Part shown: piece after piece, positions 34,781 to 43,949 of the stretch
Numbering within the stretch: position 1 is the first letter of the stretch
How the letters are laid out: each line of letters opens with the position of its first letter
NCBI RefSeq assembly: GCF_003865135.1
Contig: NZ_BHZC01000001.1
Span: forward strand, 6,076,001 to 6,140,000
Direction: 5' to 3'
Source: Streptomyces chrestomyceticus JCM 4735
Lineage (GTDB): Bacteria; Actinomycetota; Actinomycetes; Streptomycetales; Streptomycetaceae
Length of the DNA stretch: 64,000 nucleotides
The notes under the pieces: generated by a model
What the model was told of the DNA's origin: nothing
The model's input: only the letters and a program-made list of their open reading frames with translations
The model's database searches: none
Made by a program: the position numbers and the translations under genes

Positions 34781-36748
34781 ATGGTTCGAGAAGGATCGTC
34801 GCCCGAGGGGCCGCGTCCTGCCTCGGTTCTCGCGTGGATACTGCCCGCCGCGGCGACCGCCGTGGCCGCGGCGGTCGCCGCAGTGACGGTTCCCCCGCAG
34901 GCGACCACGCCGGTGGTGTGGATCGGTGCGGTCGCCACCGTGGCGGTCGCGCTGGTCACCGGCGAGGTCACCCGTCGCGGCCGGGCGCTCGCCGCGCTCC
35001 GCGCGCAGGCCGCGGCGCAGCAGGCGGCGCTGGGCCGGCAGGAGGCCGAGACCGTACGGCTGGCCGAGGAACTGCTCCCCGAGGTGGTGGCCCGGCTCGG
35101 CCGCGGCGAGTTCCCCGAGGACGTGCACGCGGCGATCACCGAGGAGGTGACGCGGCAGGGGCGGGAGTCGGGGCTGACGCCCGAGTTCACCGCGGCGCAC
35201 CAGGCGGTGCTGCGCTCCGTCCTCGACGCCGTCGTCGCCGAGGAGGACCTGCGCGAGTCCGCGCAGCGCGCCTTCGTGAACATCGCCCGCCGCGTGCAGG
35301 CGATCGTCCACCAACAGGCGCAGGAACTGCGGGACATGGAGGACCGGCACGGCCAGTCCCCGGAGGTCTTCGGCGATCTTCTGCGCCTTGACCACGGTAC
35401 GGCGCTGATCGGCCGGCTCGCCGACTCCATCGCCGTGCTCGGTGGCGCGCGCCCGGGCCGTCAGTGGAGCCGCGCGGTCCCGCTGTTCAGCGTGTTGCGT
35501 GGCGCGATGTCGCGAATAATCGACTATCAGCGCGTCGAGTTGCACTCCGTTTCGGAGGTCGCGGTCGTCGGCACCGCCGTCGAGCCGCTGATCCACGCGC
35601 TCGCCGAGCTGCTCGACAACGCCACCCGCTACTCCCCGCCGCAGACCCGCGTGCACCTGACCGCCGTGGAGGTGCAGTCCGGTATCGCCGTGGAGATCGA
35701 GGACGGCGGTGTCAGCATGAGCGAGGAGGCCCGTGCGCGGGCCGAGCGGATGCTCCAGCAGGCGCAGCAGGGCATCGACGTCAACGACCTGGGGGAGACC
35801 CCGCGGCTGGGCCTCGCCGTGGTCGGCCGACTGGCGCAGGCGTACAACTTCCATGTGTCGCTGCGGCCTTCCGCGTACGGCGGTGTCCGCGCGGTGCTGA
35901 TCGTTCCGCAGGACCTGATCACCACCGCCGCGGCGACCGGCCGGGCGCACGGCATCGGCGCGTCCTCGGGCCCGCGTACGGCCCGTACGGAGCGCCGCGA
36001 GGTGAACGCGGCCCCGCAGGCCACCGGCCCCCGGCACGCCGCCGCGACCCCGGCCGTACCGCCCGCCCCCGCTCCGGCCGCGTCCCGGAACGCGGCTCCG
36101 GCCGCGCCGTCCGTACCCGGGGTGTCCGCGCCCGCCGCCGCGGCGGCGCCCCCGCAGTTCCGGGACGATGTCCGGGAGGAGACCCAGGATGACCTCCCTC
36201 TCGTGACCGAGCGGACCGCCAACGGGCTGCCGCAGCGGCGCCGCAAGTCCCGTGTCACCGCGCCCGTGCCCCCGGCGGCCCCCGGCGCCCACGCGGCGCC
36301 CGCGCCCACGTCTCCCGCCGCCGGGACGGAGGAGGCCGCGCCGGTACAGCCCGGTATGTGGCTCGCCGCGTTCCAGAGCGGTCTGTCCGGCGAGAGCGGG
36401 TCGGGTGCGTCGGGACAGTCGCAGCCGCAGGCGCAGTCGTCCCGAGGGCAGCAAGCCCCGGCGTCTGCCCATGCCCAGGCTCAGCCGCACGCCCAAGCCC
36501 AACCTCACGCCCAGCCTCAGCCTCAGCCGAACCACGACCAGTACGGCCGGCCGGACCAGGGCCAGTACGGTCAGCCGGCCGACGGCCGACAAGGTCAGCC
36601 GGCCCAGTGGGGCGGGACCGCCGAGCGTCCCGGACCGGATGCCGGCTGGGTCGGCCACCCGGGCCCGGGCGCCGGTACGGGGACTTCAGTCAGTGCCGCA
36701 AGTGCAGCCAGTGAGAAGAGTGACGAGTCGTCGGAAAAGAGTGAGTAG
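34781..36748 (+). CDS. cvnA: Conservon sensor-like histidine kinase (CvnA)
   Basis: 655 aa. Two close N-terminal membrane helices (about 13-60), a coiled-coil-like linker, a dimerisation helix (AFVNIARRVQAIVHQQAQELRDMEDRH) and a HATPase domain with N-box ELLDNATRYSPP and GLAVVGRLAQ. The C-terminal 240 residues are Ala/Pro/Gln-rich with AQAQPHAQ repeats and presumably disordered. It is the first gene of a four-gene conservon encoding a membrane-linked G-protein signalling complex known only from actinomycetes. ATG 34781 chosen; GTG 34775 is equally near GGG-rich sequence. Confidence 0.93.
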   Translation: MVREGSSPEGPRPASVLAWILPAAATAVAAAVAAVTVPPQATTPVVWIGAVATVAVALVTGEVTRRGRALAALRAQAAAQQAALGRQEAETVRLAEELLPEVVARLGRGEFPEDVHAAITEEVTRQGRESGLTPEFTAAHQAVLRSVLDAVVAEEDLRESAQRAFVNIARRVQAIVHQQAQELRDMEDRHGQSPEVFGDLLRLDHGTALIGRLADSIAVLGGARPGRQWSRAVPLFSVLRGAMSRIIDYQRVELHSVSEVAVVGTAVEPLIHALAELLDNATRYSPPQTRVHLTAVEVQSGIAVEIEDGGVSMSEEARARAERMLQQAQQGIDVNDLGETPRLGLAVVGRLAQAYNFHVSLRPSAYGGVRAVLIVPQDLITTAAATGRAHGIGASSGPRTARTERREVNAAPQATGPRHAAATPAVPPAPAPAASRNAAPAAPSVPGVSAPAAAAAPPQFRDDVREETQDDLPLVTERTANGLPQRRRKSRVTAPVPPAAPGAHAAPAPTSPAAGTEEAAPVQPGMWLAAFQSGLSGESGSGASGQSQPQAQSSRGQQAPASAHAQAQPHAQAQPHAQPQPQPNHDQYGRPDQGQYGQPADGRQGQPAQWGGTAERPGPDAGWVGHPGPGAGTGTSVSAASAASEKSDESSEKSE

Positions 36749-36750
36749 CC

Positions 36751-37158
36751 ATGATTCAGCACCGGCCCAACATGGACTGGATGCTCAAGGATCTCGCGGA
36801 GAGCGTTCCGCAGACCCGTCACGTGGTCGTGCTGTCCTCGGACGGCCTGCGCATGGCCCAGTACGGTACGGAGACCGATACCGCCGACCGTCTGGCGGCG
36901 GCCTGTGCCGGACTGCAGAGTCTGGCGGGCGCGGTGTCCGCGGAGTTCCCGCACAGCGACGGCCGGATGCGCATGGTCGTGATCGAACTGGACGGTGGCT
37001 TCTTCTACTTGATGGCGGCGGGCGCCGGCGCGTACCTCGCCGTCCTGGCCGATGAGGGTGTGGACGCCGGGCTGATAGGTCAGCGGATGCGGGACCTGGT
37101 GGCCCGTATCGGCGAGCACCTCAGCAGCCCACCGCGCCACGACGGACAGGACGCATGA
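36751..37158 (+). CDS. cvnB: Conservon roadblock/LC7 protein (CvnB)
   Basis: 135 aa roadblock/LC7 domain protein, a presumptive GTPase-activating or scaffolding partner of CvnD. Conserved: LDWMLKDLAE-like start (MDWMLKDLAES), HVVVLSSDGL, AAACAGLQSL and VIELDGGFFYLMAAGAGAYLAV. Starts 2 bp after the cvnA stop, so tightly coupled. Confidence 0.93.
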   Translation: MIQHRPNMDWMLKDLAESVPQTRHVVVLSSDGLRMAQYGTETDTADRLAAACAGLQSLAGAVSAEFPHSDGRMRMVVIELDGGFFYLMAAGAGAYLAVLADEGVDAGLIGQRMRDLVARIGEHLSSPPRHDGQDA

Positions 37159-37235
37159 GCGGGCGCAGCGAACGGATCGGCCGGCGGCACGGGCCGCGCG
37201 CGGGTACGGCGGGGCGAAGCGGGGACACGGCATGA
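37155..37235 (+). CDS. Candidate 26-residue ORF linking cvnB and cvnC
   Basis: ATG at 37155 overlaps the cvnB stop (ATGA) and its TGA at 37233-37235 overlaps the cvnC ATG (ATGA). The peptide (MSGRSERIGRRHGPRAGTAG...) is Arg/Gly-rich. Its first 9 bases (ATGAGCGGG) nearly repeat the cvnC start, so it may be a displaced or duplicated start or a coupling ORF. Confidence 0.35.
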   Translation: MSGRSERIGRRHGPRAGTAGRSGDTA

Positions 37236-37594
37236 GCGGAGCGGACCAGGACTGGGAGGAACAGAGCCCCGAGCGGCTCTATGTGATCACCGGTGGGCGC
37301 AGCGGCGCCTCCGGCCACACCACCTCCCTCGACCTGGTCACGCTGATCGTGTCGAAGGCCGGACCGAAGCCGGGGATGCAGCCGGAGCAGGCGTCGATCA
37401 TGCGGCTGTGCCATTCCCCGCTGTCCGTGGCGGAACTCTCCGCCTACCTGCAGTTGCCGGTCAGCGTGGTCACCGTCCTGCTCGGTGACCTGCTGGCCGA
37501 CGGGCGGGTGGTGGCACGCGCGCCCGTACCTCCCGCCCAACTTCCCGACCGTGCCCTTATTGAGGCGGTGATCCATGGACTTCAAAAGCTCTGA
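37232..37594 (+). CDS. cvnC: Conservon DUF742 protein (CvnC)
   Basis: 120 aa DUF742 winged-helix-like protein of the conservon: ERLYVITGGRSG, then LDLVTLIV and PEQASIMRLCHSPLSVAELSAYLQLPVSVVTVLLGDLLADGRV. Proposed to sit in the membrane-associated complex with CvnA/B/D. The end overlaps the cvnD start by 20 bp. Confidence 0.93.
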   Translation: MSGADQDWEEQSPERLYVITGGRSGASGHTTSLDLVTLIVSKAGPKPGMQPEQASIMRLCHSPLSVAELSAYLQLPVSVVTVLLGDLLADGRVVARAPVPPAQLPDRALIEAVIHGLQKL

Positions 37595-38198
37595 AACGCT
37601 CGTCGAGCGCCCCGCCCAGGGGCCGCGGAGCGAGGACGAACTGCCCGAGACGGCCGCCGCCGCGGTCAAGGTCGTGATCGTGGGCGGTTTCGGGGTCGGC
37701 AAGACGACCCTGGTGGGGTCGGTGAGCGAGATCCGCCCGCTGACCACTGAAGAAACGATGACCCAGGCCGGTGTCGGCGTGGACGACATCGTCGGTGTCG
37801 AGCGCAAGACCTCGACGACCGTGGCGATGGACTTCGGCCGCATCAGCCTCAACGACGAACTGGTGCTGTACCTGTTCGGTACGCCGGGCCAGCAGCGCTT
37901 CTGGTTCCTGTGGAACGGGCTGTTCGACGGCGCGCTGGGCGCGGTGGTCCTCATCGACACCCGTCGCCTGGAGGTCAGCTTCGACGTCATCGGCCGCCTG
38001 GAGGAGCGCGGCGTCCCCTTCGTGGTCGCCATCAACTCCTTCCCGGACGCCCCCGTGCACGCCATCGAGGAGATCCGGGGCGCCCTCGACCTGCCCGCCG
38101 AGGTGCCGATCATCGACTGCGACGCCCGGCTGCGTACCTCCAGCCGTGACGTACTGATGACGCTGATGCGGTATCTGCACTCGCTCGCCGGGAACTGA
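37575..38198 (+). CDS. cvnD: Conservon ATP/GTP-binding protein (CvnD)
   Basis: 207 aa small GTPase-like protein: G1 GGFGVGKTT near residue 37, G3-like LYLFGTPGQQRF, and AINSFPDAP in the G4 position. Last gene of the operon; a strong hairpin follows 36 bp on. Confidence 0.93.
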   Translation: MDFKSSETLVERPAQGPRSEDELPETAAAAVKVVIVGGFGVGKTTLVGSVSEIRPLTTEETMTQAGVGVDDIVGVERKTSTTVAMDFGRISLNDELVLYLFGTPGQQRFWFLWNGLFDGALGAVVLIDTRRLEVSFDVIGRLEERGVPFVVAINSFPDAPVHAIEEIRGALDLPAEVPIIDCDARLRTSSRDVLMTLMRYLHSLAGN

Positions 38199-38234
38199 TC
38201 GACCGCAGCCGTCGGCTGGTTGATCGCCGATGTT

Positions 38235-38279
38235 CGTACGCTGGCCGTTCGGAGTTGCTTTCTGAACGGCCAGCGTACG
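38235..38279 (+). terminator. Conservon operon terminator
   Basis: CGTACGCTGGCCGTTC (38235-38250) pairs perfectly with 38264-38279, giving a 16-bp stem and a 13-nt loop just after cvnD. Confidence 0.8.
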
Positions 38280-38470
38280 TATGCGGGGGAGGGGAGGGAA
38301 CGGAGGCGTCCGTTCCCCGTCGCCCGGTACCGCCGCCCCCACCCCCCATGGTGTCGCTGGGTCCCCCCTCAAGTGGGGTGCCGACGCCCTCGTTACCGCC
38401 ACGCTCCGCCCATAGCGTCTGAGCAGCCGAAACATCGGCGAGCAAGCGCACGGCCGGAGGGGTTACGGAA

Positions 38471-39298
38471 ATGATCAGGCTTCGCCCGCGGGACAGCGAA
38501 AGCGGCAGAGCGACGAGGGACGCGGAGCCGCTCCGCACACCCGGTGACGTCGGCGCCGCGTTGACGCTGGAATCCGTGACCCGCAGCTACCGGCGCGGCG
38601 CCAGGACCGTAGCCGCCCTGGACGACGTCAGCGTCACGGTCCCCCGGGGCAGCTTCGTGGCCGTGATGGGACGTTCCGGCTCCGGCAAGACGACGTTCCT
38701 CCAGTGCGCCGCCGGTCTGGACCGGCCGACCTCGGGAACCGTACGCATCGACGGCACCGACCTGTCCCGGATCGGCGAAGCCGCCCTCACCCGGCTCCGC
38801 CGCGAACGCGTCGGCTTCGTCTTCCAGTCGCTCAACCTGGTGCCCTCGCTCTCGGTCGTCGAGAACGCCGCGCTGCCCCTGCTGCTGGGCGGCGAGGCGC
38901 CGGGCAGTGCGGACGTACGGGCGCGAGCGCTGCGCGTCCTGGAGGCGGTCGGGCTGGCGGACCGGGCCGACGATTCTCCGCTGCTGCTCTCCGGCAGGCA
39001 GCAGCAGCGGGTGGCCATCGCCCGCGCGCTGGTCACCGACCCCGCAGTGATCTTCGCGGACGAGCCGACCGGCGCCCTCGACCCGGTCACCGCCAGCGAC
39101 GTACTCACCCTGCTGCGCGGCGCGGTGGACCGCGCGGGGCACACGGTGGTGATGGTCACCCACGACCCGGTCGCCGCCTCCTGGACGGACCGGGCGCTCT
39201 TCATCGACGCCGGGCGCGTCGTCGGCGTACTGGACCAGCCGCAACCCGACGGCGTCGCGCAGGCGATGCAGCGACTGGGCGGAGGCGCGCGGCCATGA
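38471..39298 (+). CDS. ABC transporter ATP-binding protein (MacB/LolD family)
   Basis: 275 aa ATPase of a mechanotransmission-type ABC system. Walker A GRSGSGKTT, Q-loop VFQSLNLVPSLSVVENAALPLLLGG, Walker B VIFADEPTGALDP, His switch VMVTHDP. Odd: the signature reads LSGRQQQ instead of LSGGQQQ. A 35-residue N-terminal extension precedes the domain. GGAGGGG lies ahead of the ATG. The stop overlaps the permease start. Confidence 0.92.
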   Translation: MIRLRPRDSESGRATRDAEPLRTPGDVGAALTLESVTRSYRRGARTVAALDDVSVTVPRGSFVAVMGRSGSGKTTFLQCAAGLDRPTSGTVRIDGTDLSRIGEAALTRLRRERVGFVFQSLNLVPSLSVVENAALPLLLGGEAPGSADVRARALRVLEAVGLADRADDSPLLLSGRQQQRVAIARALVTDPAVIFADEPTGALDPVTASDVLTLLRGAVDRAGHTVVMVTHDPVAASWTDRALFIDAGRVVGVLDQPQPDGVAQAMQRLGGGARP

Positions 39299-42060
39299 CG
39301 TACACGCCCCTCGACAGCCCCGAGACCACGACGTACGCGCCCCACGACAGCCCCGAGCGCCCCGTGCGCTCCCGCCGTACCGCCCGTTTCCTCGCCGCCC
39401 GCTCGCTGAAGCTGCACCGCAAGGCGTGGGCGGCGGTGTTCGCGGTACTGGTGCTCACCTCTCTGGTACTGGGTGGTTTCGCGCTGGCCACGCTGTCCAC
39501 TCTGGCCGGCCACGCGCGCGTGGAGCGTTACGCCGGCGCCGCCGCGGTCGTCACCGGCGACCAGACCACCCGCTACACGGCGGAACTCATGGGCGGCGAG
39601 TCCCACTCGTCCTCGGCGGAGCTGACAGAACGGGTGCGGGTGCCGCGTTCGGTGCTGCCGCGGATCGCGGCCGTGCCGGGTGTACGGGCCGCCGTCGCGG
39701 ACGACGCCTTCCCGGTCGCGATGTCCGCGAAGCCGACCGCCACACGAACTGGCACCCCTGCTCCCACCTCAACTCCCGCTCCCGTCTACGGCCACTCCTG
39801 GCAAGCCGCCGCGCTCGCCCCCTTCACACTGCGCGAAGGGCGCGCCCCCGCCGGCCCCCGGCAGGTGGTCCTCGACGGCAGCCTCGCCGACCGTATGGGC
39901 GTACGTGTGGGCGACGCGATCACGGCACAGTCGCTCGGTGCCCCCGCGACGTACGAGGTCTGCGGCATCGCCGCCCCCAAGGGGCAGGGCGACCGCACCG
40001 GCCTGGACCACCAGGGCGCTGTCTTCTTCACCGACCAGCGCGCGCGGCAACTGGCGGGGCACCCCGGCAGCACCGACGCCATCGGTGTACTCGCCGAACC
40101 CGGAGTGAGCGACGAGCAGATCCACGCCGGAATACGTGCGGCGCTGGCCGGCGCGGAGCCCGCCCGCAGTGTCGGCGCAGGGCAGCGTCACGAGGATGAC
40201 GACACCGGGCTGCGCGTGCTGACCGGCGACAGCCGCGGGGAACCGGAATTCCTCGACGCGGCGCCCAGCCGCTGGGGGCTGCTGCAACTGCTGGCGTCGG
40301 TCTGCGGTCTCGTCGTGATGATCGCCGTACTCGTGGTGGCCGGCACGGTCGCGCAGGCCGTGCACCAGCGTGCCCGCGAGATGGCGCTGCTGCGCGCGGT
40401 CGGTGCCACGCCGGAGCAACTGCGCGCGACGGTGAGCCGGGAGATCCGTACGGTCGCCGTCCTCGCCGCAGTGGTCGGCGCGATCGGCGCGGTACCGGTC
40501 TACGGGCTCCTGCTCCGCCTGCTGCGCAGCCGCGACGCCGTACCCGCGGGCCTCGAACTGCCCACCCCCTGGTGGCTGTACGCGGTACCGCTGCTGACCG
40601 CCGGACTGACCGTCCTCGTGGCGTGGCTCACCGGCACCCTGGCCTGCCGGCGGACCGCCAAGGTGCGCCCCGCGCAGGCGATGGGCGAGGCACAGGGCGA
40701 GCCGGAGCGGCCGGGCCGCGGCCGTACCGTGACCGGACTGGTGATGCTGTTCCTCGGCGTGGCGTCGGCCGGGACGGCGGTGCTCCAGTTCGGCGAGGTG
40801 GCCGCGATGGCCGCGAGCACCGCGGCGGTGACGCTGGTGATCGGGTGCGCGCTGCTCGGCCCCTGGATCGCGCGTGGCGCCCTACGGGTGCTCGGCGCGC
40901 CCGCGCGGCGGTTCGGCGGCGCGGGCGGCTACCTGGCTGCCGCCGCCGCGCAGGCCAACTCGCGTCGGCTGGGCGCCGCGATCACGCCGATCGTGCTGAT
41001 GGTGGCGTTCGTCGCGGTCCAGATGTCGGGCGGCGCGACGCTGGACCGGCAGGGCGGCCGGCAGGGCGAGGAGGCGGTACGTGCCGACTTGGCGGTCACC
41101 ACGGACGGTTCGGGGAGCACGGACGGGCCCGGTATCACGGAGGAGACGGTCGAACGGATCAGCCGGGTGCCGGGAGTGGCGGCCGCTTCGGGGGTGCTGC
41201 ACAGCACGGTCGTCCTGGCGCGCAAGGACTTCGGCGAGCCGCGGCTGGACCGGATGCCGGTCCTGGCGGTCAACCCCGCGGCGATGCCTCGTGTACTGGA
41301 CCCGGGCGTGGTCGAGGGCGACACGGCGAAGCTGGGCCGTGGCACGGTCGCGGTGGGCAAGGACCGGGCGCGGTCGCTCGGGCTCGGCATCGGGTCCGCC
41401 GTCACGCTACGGTACGGCGACGGGGCAAACGTTTCGCTGCGCGTGGCGGCCGTCTACGAACGCTCGCTCGCCCTCGGCGACTTCCTCTTCGCCACCGAGG
41501 AACTGGCGCCCCACATGTCCGCGCCCCTGCACTCCCGCGTCCTGCTCGGCGTCGACGCCCCGGCGGGCCAGGTGCAGGCCGCCGTGCAGCGGGTACTGGC
41601 GGACTCCGCGACGGGCGCGCGCGTCACGCCGCACCCGGCGGGGGAACAGCAGAAGGCCGAGGACCGGGGCGTCGGAGAAGTGATCACCGTGGTCGCGGTG
41701 AGCGTGATCGGCGGCTTCACCGTCATCGCCGTACTCAGCACCCTCACCCTCATCATGGTCGGCCGCCGGCCGGAGATCCAACTACTGCGCCTCGTGGGCG
41801 CGGGACGGCGCCAGATCCGGCGGATGCTGCGCATCGAGGCGGCCGTCGTGGGGCTGACGGGCCTGGTGGTCGGCACGGTGGTCGCGCTGGTGCCACTGGT
41901 CGCGCTCAGCCTGCCGCTGGCCGGGACGCTGCCGTATCTGCCGCCCGTGCAGGCCGGGGTGATCGTGGCGGTGGTGGCGGTGACGGTCGCGGCGGGCATC
42001 CTGCTGCCGATGCGGCCCGCGCTCCGCAAGCGCCATCCGGCGGGCTTCGGGGGGCGCTGA
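39295..42060 (+). CDS. FtsX/MacB-like ABC transporter permease
   Basis: 921 aa; begins at ATG 39295 (ATGA overlap with the ATPase). Layout: N-terminal helix (about 38-60), a large extracytoplasmic domain, FtsX domain 1 with four helices (about 320-450), a helix pair, a second extracytoplasmic domain, and FtsX domain 2 near the C-terminus (VVAVSVIGGFTVIAVLSTLTLIMVG...). Typical of actinobacterial 10-helix permeases that act in export or cell-envelope stress rather than solute import. A terminator hairpin follows. Confidence 0.9.
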   Translation: MTYTPLDSPETTTYAPHDSPERPVRSRRTARFLAARSLKLHRKAWAAVFAVLVLTSLVLGGFALATLSTLAGHARVERYAGAAAVVTGDQTTRYTAELMGGESHSSSAELTERVRVPRSVLPRIAAVPGVRAAVADDAFPVAMSAKPTATRTGTPAPTSTPAPVYGHSWQAAALAPFTLREGRAPAGPRQVVLDGSLADRMGVRVGDAITAQSLGAPATYEVCGIAAPKGQGDRTGLDHQGAVFFTDQRARQLAGHPGSTDAIGVLAEPGVSDEQIHAGIRAALAGAEPARSVGAGQRHEDDDTGLRVLTGDSRGEPEFLDAAPSRWGLLQLLASVCGLVVMIAVLVVAGTVAQAVHQRAREMALLRAVGATPEQLRATVSREIRTVAVLAAVVGAIGAVPVYGLLLRLLRSRDAVPAGLELPTPWWLYAVPLLTAGLTVLVAWLTGTLACRRTAKVRPAQAMGEAQGEPERPGRGRTVTGLVMLFLGVASAGTAVLQFGEVAAMAASTAAVTLVIGCALLGPWIARGALRVLGAPARRFGGAGGYLAAAAAQANSRRLGAAITPIVLMVAFVAVQMSGGATLDRQGGRQGEEAVRADLAVTTDGSGSTDGPGITEETVERISRVPGVAAASGVLHSTVVLARKDFGEPRLDRMPVLAVNPAAMPRVLDPGVVEGDTAKLGRGTVAVGKDRARSLGLGIGSAVTLRYGDGANVSLRVAAVYERSLALGDFLFATEELAPHMSAPLHSRVLLGVDAPAGQVQAAVQRVLADSATGARVTPHPAGEQQKAEDRGVGEVITVVAVSVIGGFTVIAVLSTLTLIMVGRRPEIQLLRLVGAGRRQIRRMLRIEAAVVGLTGLVVGTVVALVPLVALSLPLAGTLPYLPPVQAGVIVAVVAVTVAAGILLPMRPALRKRHPAGFGGR

Positions 42061-42127
42061 GGGCCGCGAGGGGCGGCCGGACAGCGAGGAACAACGCTCG
42101 GGGAACGGCCGGGGCATCAGGAACAGG

Positions 42128-42170
42128 GCGCGAGGGCTGCGGAGCCGGACCGGATCCGTGGCCCTCGCGC
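42128..42170 (+). terminator. Terminator after ABC permease gene
   Basis: GCGCGAGGGC (42128-42137) pairs with GCCCTCGCGC (42161-42170); the loop contains the smaller palindrome CGGATCCG. Confidence 0.6.
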
Positions 42171-42174
42171 CGTT

Positions 42175-42220
42175 CCGTCCGTCCGGCTTCGGTCCGTCCC
42201 CATACCGTCCGTCCGGCTTC
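42175..42220 (+). repeat. Direct repeat CCGTCCGTCCGGCTTC
   Basis: Two 16-bp copies at 42175-42190 and 42205-42220, start-to-start 30 bp, upstream of mbtH. The rest of the 333-bp gap (42061-42393) holds no gene. Confidence 0.6.
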
Positions 42221-42393
42221 CGTCCGTTCTTGCTACCGCCTGGCCCCCGCGCCTCCGAAAGCACCCCGCCTCACCGAACCGCACCAAACCTCCCCAAAAC
42301 CTTCCATTCCCCTCCCTCACGCTTCGGCGTCGCCGCAACCTCACGCATAATCCAATTCTCCACTGGTAACTCCCTCACCGAGAGGCCACTCGC

Positions 42394-42603
42394 ATGACGA
42401 ACCCCTTCGAAGACCCGGAGGCGCAGTACCACGTCCTGACGAACGACGAGAACCAGCACTCGCTGTGGCCCTCGTTCGCGGAGATCCCGGCCGGCTGGCA
42501 GAGCGTGTTCGGCCCGGAGGGCCGGCAGGCGTGCCTGGACTACGTCGAGGAGCACTGGACCGACATGCGGCCGCGCAGCCTGGCGGAGGCCATGGCCGAC
42601 TGA
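42394..42603 (+). CDS. mbtH: MbtH family protein
   Basis: 69 aa, full-length for the family. MbtH-like proteins bind and activate adenylation domains of non-ribosomal peptide synthetases. Diagnostic residues: NPFEDP at the start, [19 protein letters not shown] with the conserved Ser/Leu/Trp-Pro, and [12 protein letters not shown]. No NRPS gene is within the window, so it must serve a synthetase elsewhere. GAGAGG precedes the ATG; it has its own terminator. Confidence 0.95.
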   Translation: MTNPFEDPEAQYHVLTNDENQHSLWPSFAEIPAGWQSVFGPEGRQACLDYVEEHWTDMRPRSLAEAMAD

Positions 42604-42634
42604 GCCTCCGGCCTCCCGCCCTGTCTCATGCGAA

Positions 42635-42664
42635 AGCACCCGCTCCGGTCCCGGAACGGGTGCT
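42635..42664. terminator. Terminator between mbtH and acyltransferase gene
   Basis: AGCACCCGCTCCGG pairs with CCGGAACGGGTGCT (one mismatch in 14 bp, 2-nt loop) and is followed by CTTCGTTTT. With GAAA on the other side it can serve both convergent genes. Confidence 0.75.
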
Positions 42665-42698
42665 CTTCGTTTTCCGACGGCGCGCGGGACGTCCCCCG

Positions 42699-43949
42699 TC
42701 ACACCACCGTCAGCCGCAGTGCGAACGCCGCGAATCCCACCGCCAGCACCCCGGCACACACCCGCTGCCCCCGGGAAATCCCCGTCCACGGCAGCTCCAG
42801 CCGCCGCGCCACCCGGGCGACGAGGACGAGTACGACAGCGAAGAGCGGCAGCCAGGGCAGCCGGGTCGCCATCCAGGCGGCGAAGTCCGGCGCGGTGGTC
42901 AGGCCCTCCACCGTCGTACCGGCGAACGCGGCCGGTACGGCGACGGCCAGCATCGCGGTCTGGTGCCAGCACAGGATCGTCATCGCGGACCGGTTGACGG
43001 CCGTCACCGGAGCCCACAGCGCGGGCCGCCGCAGCAGGGCCGCGATCCGGTCGCGCAGCAGGATCGCCGCGCCCGACTGAGCCGCGGCGAGGGCGATCAC
43101 CAGCAGGGACGGCGGGTGGGAGTTCGTACGGTCCTGGCCGGGGACGCCGACCAGGCTCGCCGGGTAGTGGAAGACGAGGAGCAGCGCCGCGAAAAGGATG
43201 GCGCCGCCGGCGAGCAGCAGCCGGGCGCCGCGCCGGCCGAGCCGTTTCTCGCCCCAGGAGACGCCCAGTTGGTAGCCGAAGAGCCAGCCCGGGATCAGGC
43301 TGATCAGCGTGGCCCAGTACGGGACCGAGTCGGCGTACGGGCCGTAGCGCAGAAAGTCCACGACCGCGACGACCGCCGCCAGGGGGGCCGCCGCCCAGCC
43401 CCCGAGCCGCCGCGAGGCCGCCATGCAGTACGGCGTCAGTGCCGTCACCACCGCGTACACGCCCACGAACCACAAGGGTTGGACGACCAGAGTGGCGGCC
43501 GTGTGCAGCGTCGTGAGGGGAACTCCGGCCGCGTACAGGACAGCGGCCAGCACGGCCCATACGGCGGTGACGCCGACGGCGGGCCGTAGCAACCGGGCCA
43601 GTCGGCCGCGCAGCCAGTCGCCCGGCGTTGTGCCCCGCCCGGTGGCGCGCCGGAAGGACAGAACGGAGGCGTAGCCGCCGACGAGGAAGAAGATGCCCAG
43701 CATCTGGAGCACCCAGGTGATCGGCGCGAGCGGCGCGAAGGTGGAGAGCGGACTCGCGTTGTGCAGCGAGCTGTCGGGGTCGCGGACGAAGCCGCCGACG
43801 AGCCAGTGGCCGGTCGGCACGGCCAACAGGGCCAGCGCCCGCAGCCCGTCGACGGCGCGGTCGCGCTGGGCCACCGGGAGGCGGCCGACCGTGCCCGGCG
43901 GCGGTGAGTGCGGCGGTATGTGCGGACGGGACCGCTCGTCCAGGCTCAT
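42699..43949 (-). CDS. Acyltransferase family 3 membrane protein
   Basis: 416 aa with about ten hydrophobic helices; the opening RDRAVDGLRALALLAVPTGHW holds the conserved Arg/His of the Acyl_transf_3 (OafA/NodX-like) family. Such proteins O-acetylate cell-surface or secondary-metabolite sugars. Start at 43949 gives MSLDERSRPH; only a very close GGAG precedes it, so an upstream in-frame start cannot be excluded. Substrate unknown. Confidence 0.82.
   Translation of the reverse strand: MSLDERSRPHIPPHSPPPGTVGRLPVAQRDRAVDGLRALALLAVPTGHWLVGGFVRDPDSSLHNASPLSTFAPLAPITWVLQMLGIFFLVGGYASVLSFRRATGRGTTPGDWLRGRLARLLRPAVGVTAVWAVLAAVLYAAGVPLTTLHTAATLVVQPLWFVGVYAVVTALTPYCMAASRRLGGWAAAPLAAVVAVVDFLRYGPYADSVPYWATLISLIPGWLFGYQLGVSWGEKRLGRRGARLLLAGGAILFAALLLVFHYPASLVGVPGQDRTNSHPPSLLVIALAAAQSGAAILLRDRIAALLRRPALWAPVTAVNRSAMTILCWHQTAMLAVAVPAAFAGTTVEGLTTAPDFAAWMATRLPWLPLFAVVLVLVARVARRLELPWTGISRGQRVCAGVLAVGFAAFALRLTVV

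Noticed and set aside
34661..36658. 665-codon minus-strand frame opposite cvnA
   Set aside because: Composition is Arg/Gly/Leu shadow sequence; the opposite frame is a complete conservon kinase.
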